Assembly: GCA_030682505.1 (NCBI GenBank) | Contig: JAUXOH010000216.1 | Span: forward strand, 1 to 5,606 | Length of the DNA stretch: 5,606 nt | Source: Candidatus Didemnitutus sp. | Lineage (GTDB): Bacteria > Verrucomicrobiota > Verrucomicrobiia > Opitutales > Opitutaceae | Reading direction: 5' to 3' | Part shown: positions 1 to 5,606 of the stretch, piece after piece | Position numbering within the stretch: position 1 is the first letter of the stretch | Layout: every line of letters begins with the position of its first letter | Made by a program: the position numbers and the translations under genes | Notes under the pieces: model-generated | Seen by the model: only the letters and a program-made list of their open reading frames with translations | Told to the model about the DNA's origin: nothing | The model's database searches: none

Positions 1-13
1 GGCAAAAGAGCCT

Positions 14-51
14 ACTGGCATTTTCGTCAAAAAGTTCGTCATTCCTGCCAA
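14..51 (+). repeat. Copy 1 of a 38-bp dispersed direct repeat (possible operator)
   Basis: Seen directly: this stretch matches 3367-3404 at 37 of 38 positions; the single difference is G38 here against A3391 there. The first 19 bases of the conserved part, CTGGCATTTTCGTCAAAAA (15-33), are also identical to 4318-4336. The element is bounded by TGGCA (16-20) and TGCCA (46-50) in inverted orientation and contains two direct TTCGTCA heptamers (23-29 and 35-41) that start 12 bp apart. It lies beyond the terminator of the receptor gene, so on the minus strand it would be upstream of whatever gene lies left of the window. On the minus strand an ATG at 42-40 opens a frame reading MTNFLTKMPVGSFA to the window edge. 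Role as a regulatory site is inference. Confidence 0.85.
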
Positions 52-129
52 TTGCCGGAGGGGCGTGCAGATTGAGCTCCGACGCCAAAGGAGGGAAGCT
101 TCGCCGCTCGAGCAAGGGAAGAGCGGACG

Positions 130-160
130 AAAAAAAGGGCAATTCCCGAGGGAATTGCCC
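130..160 (-). terminator. Rho-independent terminator of the TonB-dependent receptor gene
   Basis: A perfect 10-bp stem (137-146 pairing with 151-160, arm GGGCAATTCC) closes a 4-nt loop. On the minus strand it is followed at once by seven T residues (136-130). It begins about 21 nt past the TGA of the receptor gene, which is the expected place. The T tract exists only on the minus-strand side, so it should act only on leftward transcription. It separates the receptor transcript from the repeat copy and any gene further left. Confidence 0.93.
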
Positions 161-181
161 GTGAAGCGGTTGCGATTCGGA

Positions 182-3100
182 TCAGAACTGGCCGGTGACG
201 CCGAACTTGATCGCGAGCGGACTGATCAGGAGCTGGCGGGTGCGGCTCTCGATGCCGACGTAGTGTTCCGGCGCGGCCTCGGTGAGGTTGTTGACCGCCA
301 GGAAGAGCGTCGCTTCGGGTCGGATGCGGTAGGTGACGCCGGCGTTGTAGGTGGTCAGATCGCGGCGATAGAAGCTCAGGCCGGGCGAGGTGAGATTGAG
401 GCCGAGAATGTGCTCGCCGGTGTAGTTGGCGTCGAACGAAGCGCCGAAGTCCTTGTAAGCATATTGCACGCGGGCGTTGAGCGTGCGTGGGACGAAGCCG
501 GCGACTTGGTTGGTCCGCAGCTCAGTGGTGCCGGCGAATTTGCCCTTGGTCTCGATCTCGGTGTAATTGGCGCTGAGAGTGAGGCCCTTCAGCAGGCCGG
601 GCAGGAAGGTGAGCCGCTGGCTGTAGTTGAATTCGAAGCCCTCGACCTCGGCGTCGCCGACGTTAGAGGGACGGGAGATGAGGTAGCCCGAGTAAAGCCC
701 TTCGAAGCCGTTGTCTGGTCCAGACGGCACGGTGAAGCCGGAACCCGTGGAGCTGGCGATGTAGTCCTTGATTTCCTTGCGGAAGGCGCTGATGGACACC
801 TGTCCGTTCCCCTTGAAATAATATTCGAGCTTCACGTCGATGTTGTCGGCGGTTTGCGGGCGAATGCTCGGGTTGCCGATGGTGACCGTTTGCGTCGTGT
901 CGTTGGCCGTAACCGAGGGCACGAGCTGGGCGAGGGTCGCCCGGCCGTAGCTGGTGGACCAGCTCACGCGGGCCTTGAGATTCGGCATGATATCGTAGGT
1001 GAGGTGGACGCTCGGGAACGCCTTGCGGAAACCGCCGTTCGTGGTCTGCCGCTGGAAGTCGAGCGCGGCGCGTTTGTAGTGGTCGGGCTCCGTCGCGATG
1101 GGGGTGCTGCGGGCGCGGAAGTAGGTGAAGTTGTCGGTGGTCACCCACTCGATCCGGACGCCGCTGAGAATGTTGAGCTTGCCCAGCTTCGTTTCGCTCT
1201 GGACGTAGGCGGCATCGACGCCTTCCTCCATGATCCGGCGGGTGGTATAGGGCGAGGTGGCGTTGAAGTTGACGTCCTCATACCAAAGCGCGGAGTTGCT
1301 GAGGGTGCTGGTGACCGCAGTGGGGCTGAAAATCGGCAGACGGGTGCCGCCATGCTGCTGCTCAAACTCTGTCACGGCCATCATGTCCGCTGTCAGGACG
1401 GAGCCGACGACGCCATACCAGCGGCGGGGGCTGACCTGAAAATTGTTCACGCGGCGGTTCACGGTGTCGACGCCGACCTTGATGGTCAGCGGGATGGCCG
1501 TCTCGAAATCGTAGCGGGCGTTGGCGGTGGCGCTGACCTCGTTGGTGCGGGTGACGGTGTCGCGCTTGACGAACAGGGTTGAGGTTTGTGCAACCGGAAT
1601 CGTCGTGGTGTTGGCATTGGTGACCACGAAGGGTGTATAGCTGGCCGGAGCATAGACGCTGGGCCCGGACAATTGGGTGAAGACGACGCCGTTGAGGTCG
1701 GTGCTGTCGAGGGCGAAGCCGATGGGGTCGCGGGTGCGCGTCACCAGTTGGCCGCCCTGGCCCTCCCGTCCGTGGCCGGAGTGCCAGCGGGTGTTGCTCC
1801 AGCGGTAGGCGTGGTCCACTTTCAATCGACCGAGGTCATGATCAAAGGCGAGGGTGCCCGTCGGGTTCCAGCTCATGAACGAGAAATTCCATGTCTCGAG
1901 CGCCATGCGGGAGCCGGTCACGGGGCGGATTTCGGTGCGGTTGGCGGTATAGCCGGGCAAGATGGCGCCGGTGCCGGTGGGGAGGCCGAAGGCGTCGAGG
2001 GTGGCGACGACCGAGTTGCCGCCGAAGGGATTGACGCGGGCGCGATCGTAGTGCGGCTCGGCGCCGGCGTTGTAGAGGAACCGGAGCGAGGCGGTCGTGG
2101 AGTCGGAGAGGCGCCAGTCGGCGCGGGCGTTGAACGCGTAGATGACGCGCTCGTTCACGCCGCTGCGCTTGTCGTAATCGCGGAAGTTGGCGACTGGGTT
2201 CATCGTGTTCTCGTATTGGAGGAAGTCGTAGTCGATGGGGTTGACCACGGACTGGTAGGAAGCGTTCAGCGCGAGGCCGAAGTTGCGCTTGCCGCCGAAG
2301 AGATCGAAAATTTCCTGATAGCTGGCGCTCAGGTCGGGGTTGAGCGGATTGTCGGCGAGCGACACGTTGCGGTCGCTGGCAAAGGGCGGAAACCAGCGTC
2401 CACCGAGGTTGTAGCCGATGCGCCGTTTTTCCGTCATGGCGAGCGGCGACTTGGTCTTGAGGTTGATCTGGCCGCCGAGGGAGTCGGCGCGCCGGTCAGG
2501 CATCTGGCCCAGGATCACCTCGAGCTGTTCATACATCGAGCCGGAGAAGGAGTGGAGGGTCGCCGTGCGGCCGTCGCCGCCGACCCCCGTCGAAGACATG
2601 CCATCGATGTTCAGGCGGGTGAAGCTGGAAGGCTGTCCGCGGATGCTGATGTTGTTGATCAGGTTGTCCTCATCCGTGGTGAAGGAAATGCCGGGCATGC
2701 GGGAGAACAACTCGCCGACGTTCTGCGTGGGCAGCACGCCCCACTCGTCCAGCGCGACCACGGTCTTGATGTTGGACGCATTGCGCTGCTCGGTGACGGA
2801 GAGCGCCTGGCCTTCCTTGACGCTTGTCACGGTGAACTTGTCCAGCATCACCACATCAGAGGCCTGCAGCTCGAACGAGAGTTCCGCCATGCTGCCAGCG
2901 GTCACGACCGCGCTTTGCGGCTGATCCTTGAAGCCGGCGTAGGAGACAACGACATTAACGGCGCCTGCCGGCACATCATAAAGGACGAAGCGACCCGTGT
3001 TGTCGGTGAGCGCGGAGCGGTTCAGATCGGACAGGGTGACCAGCGCCCCTTGGAGCATGTTGCGCGTGCCTTGGGAGGACACGGTACCGGTGAGGCGGCC

Positions 3101-3217
3101 GGTGTCTGCCGCGAGCGCCGTGCCGTTGAGCGCGAACAGGGCGAGGAACAAGGCGATGGGACGAAAGAAAAGCCGGAACGAAAATCCGGCGGATTGACTC
3201 GAACTGGGGTAACGCAT
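182..3217 (-). CDS. TonB-dependent outer-membrane receptor with N-terminal carboxypeptidase-regulatory-like domain
   Basis: Energised outer-membrane transporter that takes up a large or scarce ligand using TonB-ExbBD. With the ATG at 3217 the product has about 1011 residues. Residues 1-36 form a signal peptide (hydrophobic FRPIALFLALFAL, cleavage after TALA). Residues 38-118 look like a carboxypeptidase-regulatory-like beta-sandwich (GRLTGTV, TDNTGRFVLYDVPAG). A TonB-box-like stretch DKFTVTS lies near 126. The plug spans about 146-256, with ISIRGQPSSFTRLNIDG and GGQINLKTK. The remainder is the barrel, with a late NNLTEAAPEHYVG segment and C-terminal Phe, as in the Xanthomonas/Caulobacter-type receptor family (TIGR01782-like), several of which import oligosaccharides. 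No SusD-like gene is adjacent. The frame stays open upstream to a TTG at 3307 through an ATG at 3298, but those starts would place some 27-30 extra residues before the signal peptide, so 3217 is preferred; no clear Shine-Dalgarno is visible. Ligand unknown; an amino sugar or chitin-type glycan is a guess from the nagB-like neighbour. Confidence 0.95.
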   Translation of the reverse strand: MRYPSSSQSAGFSFRLFFRPIALFLALFALNGTALAADTGRLTGTVSSQGTRNMLQGALVTLSDLNRSALTDNTGRFVLYDVPAGAVNVVVSYAGFKDQPQSAVVTAGSMAELSFELQASDVVMLDKFTVTSVKEGQALSVTEQRNASNIKTVVALDEWGVLPTQNVGELFSRMPGISFTTDEDNLINNISIRGQPSSFTRLNIDGMSSTGVGGDGRTATLHSFSGSMYEQLEVILGQMPDRRADSLGGQINLKTKSPLAMTEKRRIGYNLGGRWFPPFASDRNVSLADNPLNPDLSASYQEIFDLFGGKRNFGLALNASYQSVVNPIDYDFLQYENTMNPVANFRDYDKRSGVNERVIYAFNARADWRLSDSTTASLRFLYNAGAEPHYDRARVNPFGGNSVVATLDAFGLPTGTGAILPGYTANRTEIRPVTGSRMALETWNFSFMSWNPTGTLAFDHDLGRLKVDHAYRWSNTRWHSGHGREGQGGQLVTRTRDPIGFALDSTDLNGVVFTQLSGPSVYAPASYTPFVVTNANTTTIPVAQTSTLFVKRDTVTRTNEVSATANARYDFETAIPLTIKVGVDTVNRRVNNFQVSPRRWYGVVGSVLTADMMAVTEFEQQHGGTRLPIFSPTAVTSTLSNSALWYEDVNFNATSPYTTRRIMEEGVDAAYVQSETKLGKLNILSGVRIEWVTTDNFTYFRARSTPIATEPDHYKRAALDFQRQTTNGGFRKAFPSVHLTYDIMPNLKARVSWSTSYGRATLAQLVPSVTANDTTQTVTIGNPSIRPQTADNIDVKLEYYFKGNGQVSISAFRKEIKDYIASSTGSGFTVPSGPDNGFEGLYSGYLISRPSNVGDAEVEGFEFNYSQRLTFLPGLLKGLTLSANYTEIETKGKFAGTTELRTNQVAGFVPRTLNARVQYAYKDFGASFDANYTGEHILGLNLTSPGLSFYRRDLTTYNAGVTYRIRPEATLFLAVNNLTEAAPEHYVGIESRTRQLLISPLAIKFGVTGQF

Positions 3218-3279
3218 CGGGGGAGGGGGTTGAGTCGGGGCAGACGGAAAATCACCGCGGGGTAGCCCTGACGATTTGC

Positions 3280-3307
3280 TAGATAGCTCCGCGCCCATGC
3301 CGTCCAA
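3280..3307 (-). promoter_or_regulatory. Possible sigma70-type promoter for the receptor gene
   Basis: On the minus strand TTGGAC (3307-3302) and TATCTA (3285-3280) are separated by 16 bp. Both boxes match the consensus at only about three positions, so this is weak. If used, transcription would begin near 3273 and leave a leader of about 55 nt before the ATG at 3217, which would exclude the longer in-frame starts at 3298 and 3307. The repeat copy at 3367-3404 would then lie about 60 bp upstream of the -35 box, a possible activator position. Confidence 0.2.
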
Positions 3308-3366
3308 GGCTATTTCCCGTGCCCCAAAATCGATCTGACCCGGCTGAGAGTGACGGGCCTCAATCG

Positions 3367-3404
3367 ACTGGCATTTTCGTCAAAAAGTTCATCATTCCTG
3401 CCAA
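3367..3404 (+). repeat. Copy 2 of the 38-bp dispersed direct repeat, between the AraC gene and the receptor gene
   Basis: Nearly identical to 14-51 (37 of 38) and sharing the 19-bp core (3368-3386) with the copy at 4318. It starts 5 bp after the stop codon of the AraC-type gene and ends about 150 bp before the receptor start, so it is intergenic and upstream of the receptor on the minus strand. The second heptamer is TTCATCA rather than TTCGTCA. On the minus strand it contains a complete 11-codon frame, ATG at 3395 to TGA at 3360, reading MMNFLTKMPVD; AGGA sits directly before the first ATG. Either an operator for the neighbouring regulator or a leader-peptide element; the sequence alone does not decide. 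Confidence 0.85.
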
Positions 3405-3409
3405 CCGTC

Positions 3410-4339
3410 TCAGGCTTCCTTGGCGGGGGACGCAACGCGGCGCGGACGTTTTCCGGGGGCGGCCCGGCCACTGTGGCGATAGGCGAGCGGCGACACGCCG
3501 TAGGCCATGCGAAAAGCACGGCTCAGGCTGTAGATGGAGCTGAATCCGCAGGTTTCCGCGATTTCCGAGACGCGTTGGGGTCCGAGGCGCAGCAGTCCGC
3601 ACGCCTGCTCCAGCCGCAACCGCCGGAGATGGCGACCGATGCTCACCCCGCACGAGGCCTTGAAGCGCGCGCGCAAATGACTCGGACTGATGCCGAGCGC
3701 GCGCGCGATCTCCTTGATCCCCGGATAGACGCCGCCGCGCTGCGCCAGTTGATTGACCCGCATCATGAGACCGGTGGCCGGGGCCACCGTCTTGGGCGCG
3801 GGATGGGTGAAGGACTTGAGCCGACGCAACCGCGCCAACAGGAGCGCGAGCAACAGGACGGGGAGTTCGGCGGTGCTCTCGGTTTCGTAGGCCGCCACCA
3901 ACTCCGCCGCGAGCACCCGCAGCGGGGGGGTCATCTCAAACGGCCGGTAGCGCAGCGCAGCCATGGCGTCCGCCTCGGCGAGTTCGAAGGTCACGAACAG
4001 CCACGAGAGTTCCTCCCGATCCGGCTTGGTGTAGTGGTGGAACTGAAAAGGGAGCACGAGCAGGCCTTCGCCGGCGCGCAGGCGAATCGTCTGATCATCC
4101 ACGCAGACGGTCACCGCGGTGCGCAGGGCGTAGATCAGCACAAAGCGATGGTGCAGCGCACGACCGCGGCGCGGCCGGTTGAGGTCTTGGGCCGACGTCC
4201 GCTGGAAACACACAATGTTGTCCGGCAACAGCAGGGTCGTGGCGGGCCGACCGAGCAATTGATGCAGCGGTTGAGGAAGGCGGGAAACGAGCTGATTGAG
4301 ATTGCTGGATTGCGGGGCTGGCATTTTCGTCAAAAACAT
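3410..4339 (-). CDS. AraC-family transcriptional regulator (cupin-like N-terminal domain, C-terminal double HTH)
   Basis: DNA-binding cytoplasmic regulator of 309 residues, a normal length for AraC/XylS proteins. The N-terminal half (about 31-118) looks like the AraC-type cupin ligand-binding domain, with the typical turn RAGEGLLVLPFQFHHY at 88-103. The C-terminal AraC domain has its first helix-turn-helix at about 208-227 (IKEIARALGISPSHLRARFK) and its second at about 256-278 (VSEIAETCGFSSIYSLSRAF), followed by the family's GVSPLAYR at 281-288. A basic tail (GKRPRR) ends the protein. It reads in the same direction as the receptor gene 193 bp downstream and divergently from the nagB-like gene, so control of either or both is likely but inferred. 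The ATG at 4339 lies inside repeat copy 3; a second in-frame ATG at 4324 is possible, and neither has a convincing Shine-Dalgarno. The sensed ligand is unknown. Confidence 0.93.
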   Translation of the reverse strand: MFLTKMPAPQSSNLNQLVSRLPQPLHQLLGRPATTLLLPDNIVCFQRTSAQDLNRPRRGRALHHRFVLIYALRTAVTVCVDDQTIRLRAGEGLLVLPFQFHHYTKPDREELSWLFVTFELAEADAMAALRYRPFEMTPPLRVLAAELVAAYETESTAELPVLLLALLLARLRRLKSFTHPAPKTVAPATGLMMRVNQLAQRGGVYPGIKEIARALGISPSHLRARFKASCGVSIGRHLRRLRLEQACGLLRLGPQRVSEIAETCGFSSIYSLSRAFRMAYGVSPLAYRHSGRAAPGKRPRRVASPAKEA

Positions 4340-4352
4340 CGTCGTTTCTGCT
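4318..4352 (+). repeat. Copy 3 (diverged) of the repeat, overlapping the AraC gene start
   Basis: The 19-bp core at 4318-4336 is identical to the other two copies. Beyond it the match weakens: about 30 of 37 positions agree with copy 1 overall, and the TGCCA end is lost (TGCTG here). The second heptamer has decayed to ATCGTCG. The element covers the first codons of the AraC-type gene, including both candidate ATGs (4339 and 4324), which encode FLTKMP in the same frame found in copies 1 and 2. Its right end abuts the putative -35 box of the divergent nagB-like gene. This position suits autoregulation of the regulator or activation of nagB, which is inference. Confidence 0.75.
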
Positions 4353-4354
4353 GC

Positions 4355-4382
4355 TTGTCGAGCGAAGCGCCAGACTTATCCT
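4355..4382 (+). promoter_or_regulatory. Possible promoter for the nagB-like gene
   Basis: TTGTCG (4355-4360) and TATCCT (4377-4382) are 16 bp apart on the plus strand, each matching the sigma70 consensus at about four positions. Transcription would start near 4389, giving a leader of about 37 nt before the ATG at 4426. Repeat copy 3 ends immediately upstream of the -35 box, the place where AraC-type activators commonly bind. Moderate to weak evidence only. Confidence 0.3.
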
Positions 4383-4425
4383 GTTGGAAGGCTCAGCTGG
4401 TGTTGTGCCGATGCCCTTTTAACCC

Positions 4426-5606
4426 ATGGACTTTCTCCCCCTCCTCGAACGCTCCCATTTTGAGCGCACGCCGCTTTCGGTCTTTTCCGACAGCCGGGAA
4501 GCCTCCCTGGCCGTCGCAGCAGAGATGGCCGCGCTGATCCGGCGTCGGCAGAAAGAGGGGCGTCCGTGCGTGCTCGGTTTGGCGACGGGTTCGACGCCGG
4601 TGAGCGTCTATGCCGAACTGGTGCGCCTGCATCGTGAGGAAGGCCTGAGCTTTGCCAACGTCACCACGTTCAACCTCGACGAATACTACCCGCTGCCCCC
4701 GGAGCACCCGCAGAGCTACCGGGGATTCATGCGCACGCATCTGTTTGATCACGTCGATCTCGACCCGGTGCGCACCCACGTGCCTTCGGGGACCGTGGCG
4801 AAAGCCGAGGTCGATGGGCAATGTGCCGCCTACGAAGCGGCGATTCGGGCGGCGGGCGGAATTGATTTCCAGATTCTCGGCATCGGCCGCACCGGCCACA
4901 TCGGATTCAATGAACCGGGCAGTCCGCGCCACTCGCTCACCCGGTTGGTGGTGCTTGATCCGCTCACGCGACGTGATGCGGCGGGGGATTTTGGCGGCGA
5001 CGCCGCCACCCCGCGCCACGCGATCACCATGGGCGTGCGCTCGATCCTCGACGCTCGTCGAATCGTGCTGATGGCCTGGGGTCAGCACAAGGCCGACATT
5101 GTGCGCGACGCCGTGGAAGGTGAGGTCACGTCGCATCTCACGGCGTCATTCTTGCAGGAGCACGCGGACGCGACCTACGTCGTCGATGCGGCGGCCGCCG
5201 GCTCGCTCACCCGCTACCGCACTCCCTGGCTGCTGGGCGCGCTGGAGGAGCAGGGTCTCGCGTGGGACGAACGCATGACGCGACGCGCCATCCTCTGGCT
5301 TTCCCAATTGCGGCAGAAGGCCATTCTCAAGCTCACTGACGACGACTTCAACGAAGCCGGCTTGCAGGACCTGTTGCGCGCCCATGGTTCGGCTTACGAG
5401 GCGAACCTCGTTGGGTTTTACCAGATGCAGCACACGATCACGGGTTGGCCCGGGGGTCGCGATCCCGCACGCGCCAAACCCGGGGACGCCCCGGTGCGGC
5501 CCTTGCGCGCGTCGTCGTCGAACGTGTTCCCCAAGCGCGTGCTCGTGCTTTCGCCCCATCCGGACGACGACGTCATTTCCATGGGCGGAACGCTGTGCCG
5601 ACTCGT
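4426..5606 (+). CDS. nagB: Glucosamine-6-phosphate deaminase NagB fused to a PIG-L/LmbE deacetylase domain (3' end outside window)
   Basis: Cytoplasmic enzyme expected to convert glucosamine 6-phosphate to fructose 6-phosphate and ammonia. The visible 393 codons are open to the right edge. An in-frame TAA at 4420 fixes ATG 4426 as the first start; no clear Shine-Dalgarno precedes it. NagB hallmarks: LGLATGSTP (50-58) of the phosphate loop, NLDEY with the candidate general base Asp85, GRTGHIGFNEP with His158 and Glu163, AITMGV, and GQHKA with Lys222. Residues about 280-345 form a helical connector (RRAILWLSQLRQKAILKL). From about 370 a new domain begins with VLVLSPHPDDDVISMGGT, the metal-binding N-terminal motif of PIG-L/LmbE N-acetylglucosaminide deacetylases (His378, Asp380, Asp381). 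Long NagB proteins of about 640 residues with this fusion are known, notably in Bacteroidetes. The position of E. coli Asp141 is Thr156 here. The gene is divergent from the AraC-type regulator, 86 bp away. Confidence 0.93.
   Translation, partial: MDFLPLLERSHFERTPLSVFSDSREASLAVAAEMAALIRRRQKEGRPCVLGLATGSTPVSVYAELVRLHREEGLSFANVTTFNLDEYYPLPPEHPQSYRGFMRTHLFDHVDLDPVRTHVPSGTVAKAEVDGQCAAYEAAIRAAGGIDFQILGIGRTGHIGFNEPGSPRHSLTRLVVLDPLTRRDAAGDFGGDAATPRHAITMGVRSILDARRIVLMAWGQHKADIVRDAVEGEVTSHLTASFLQEHADATYVVDAAAAGSLTRYRTPWLLGALEEQGLAWDERMTRRAILWLSQLRQKAILKLTDDDFNEAGLQDLLRAHGSAYEANLVGFYQMQHTITGWPGGRDPARAKPGDAPVRPLRASSSNVFPKRVLVLSPHPDDDVISMGGTLCRL

Noticed and set aside
15..33. TTGACG in the minus-strand reading of the repeat core as a -35 box
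   Set aside because: None of the three copies has a -10-like hexamer 16-18 bp downstream, and for copy 3 that position would be inside the AraC coding sequence.
88..94. AAGGAGG on the plus strand as a ribosome binding site
   Set aside because: No ATG, GTG or TTG with a plausible gene follows at suitable spacing; the region is an intergenic tail of a minus-strand gene.
104..126. Second hairpin (CCGCTC paired with GAGCGG, 11-nt loop) beyond the terminator
   Set aside because: Short 6-bp stem with no T tract on either strand; probably chance in G+C-rich DNA.
65..1582. Long plus-strand open frame opposite the receptor gene
   Set aside because: Its translation is low-complexity, rich in Gly, Ala, Val, Glu, Arg and Asp with no recognisable domain, and it lies antisense to a receptor with clear plug and barrel motifs. 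It is a by-product of high G+C.
1586..3265. Second long plus-strand open frame opposite the receptor gene
   Set aside because: Same composition bias, no domain, and fully covered by the receptor coding sequence on the other strand, including its signal peptide and plug.
14..4352. The repeats as a CRISPR array or integron attC sites
   Set aside because: Only three copies at about 3.35 kb and 0.95 kb spacing, with no regular spacers, no cas or integrase gene, and no strong hairpin within the unit.
3310..4537. Plus-strand open frame opposite the AraC gene and running into nagB
   Set aside because: Gln/Arg/Gly-rich translation with no fold signature; it overlaps both a convincing AraC regulator and the start of NagB in another frame.
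4393..5559. Minus-strand open frames under the nagB-like gene (4393-5136 and 5146-5559)
   Set aside because: The plus strand shows an uninterrupted NagB frame with catalytic motifs over the same bases; the minus-strand products have no recognisable domains.

Overview
The window is G+C-rich DNA with a dense bacterial gene layout. It reads most like a member of the Verrucomicrobiota, family Opitutaceae or a relative. This is an inference from three things: a large TonB-dependent receptor with no SusD partner next to an AraC regulator, a NagB-type deaminase fused to a PIG-L/LmbE domain, and weak or absent Shine-Dalgarno sequences. No taxonomic marker gene is present, so the assignment is tentative.

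Layout from left to right. Positions 1-181 hold no complete gene. They contain one copy of a 38-bp repeat (14-51) and a strong rho-independent terminator (130-160) for the gene to its right. Positions 182-3217 (minus strand) encode an outer-membrane TonB-dependent receptor of about 1011 residues with signal peptide, carboxypeptidase-regulatory-like domain, plug and barrel. Positions 3218-3409 are a leader/intergenic stretch with the second repeat copy (3367-3404) directly behind the upstream gene. Positions 3410-4339 (minus) encode an AraC-family regulator with an N-terminal cupin-like sensing domain and a C-terminal double helix-turn-helix. A third, diverged repeat copy (4318-4352) lies over the start codon of that regulator. 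The 86-bp divergent gap 4340-4425 has a possible promoter for the rightward gene. Positions 4426-5606 (plus) are the first 393 codons of a NagB-like glucosamine-6-phosphate deaminase that enters a C-terminal PIG-L/LmbE deacetylase domain just before the window ends.

Together the genes suggest a small sugar-uptake and catabolism locus, probably for amino sugars. The receptor would import a ligand across the outer membrane, the AraC protein would sense an intermediate, and the fused enzyme would deaminate (and perhaps first deacetylate) the 6-phosphosugar to feed glycolysis. Only the NagB domain ties the locus to amino sugars; the receptor's ligand cannot be read from the sequence.

The most unusual signal is the repeat. 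Three same-orientation copies share an identical 19-bp core. They sit upstream of the receptor, at the start of the regulator and beside the putative nagB promoter, and beyond the receptor's terminator at the left edge. It may be the operator of the AraC regulator, but each copy also reads in one frame as a short peptide containing FLTKMP, so a conserved leader peptide or a dispersed repeat remain alternatives.
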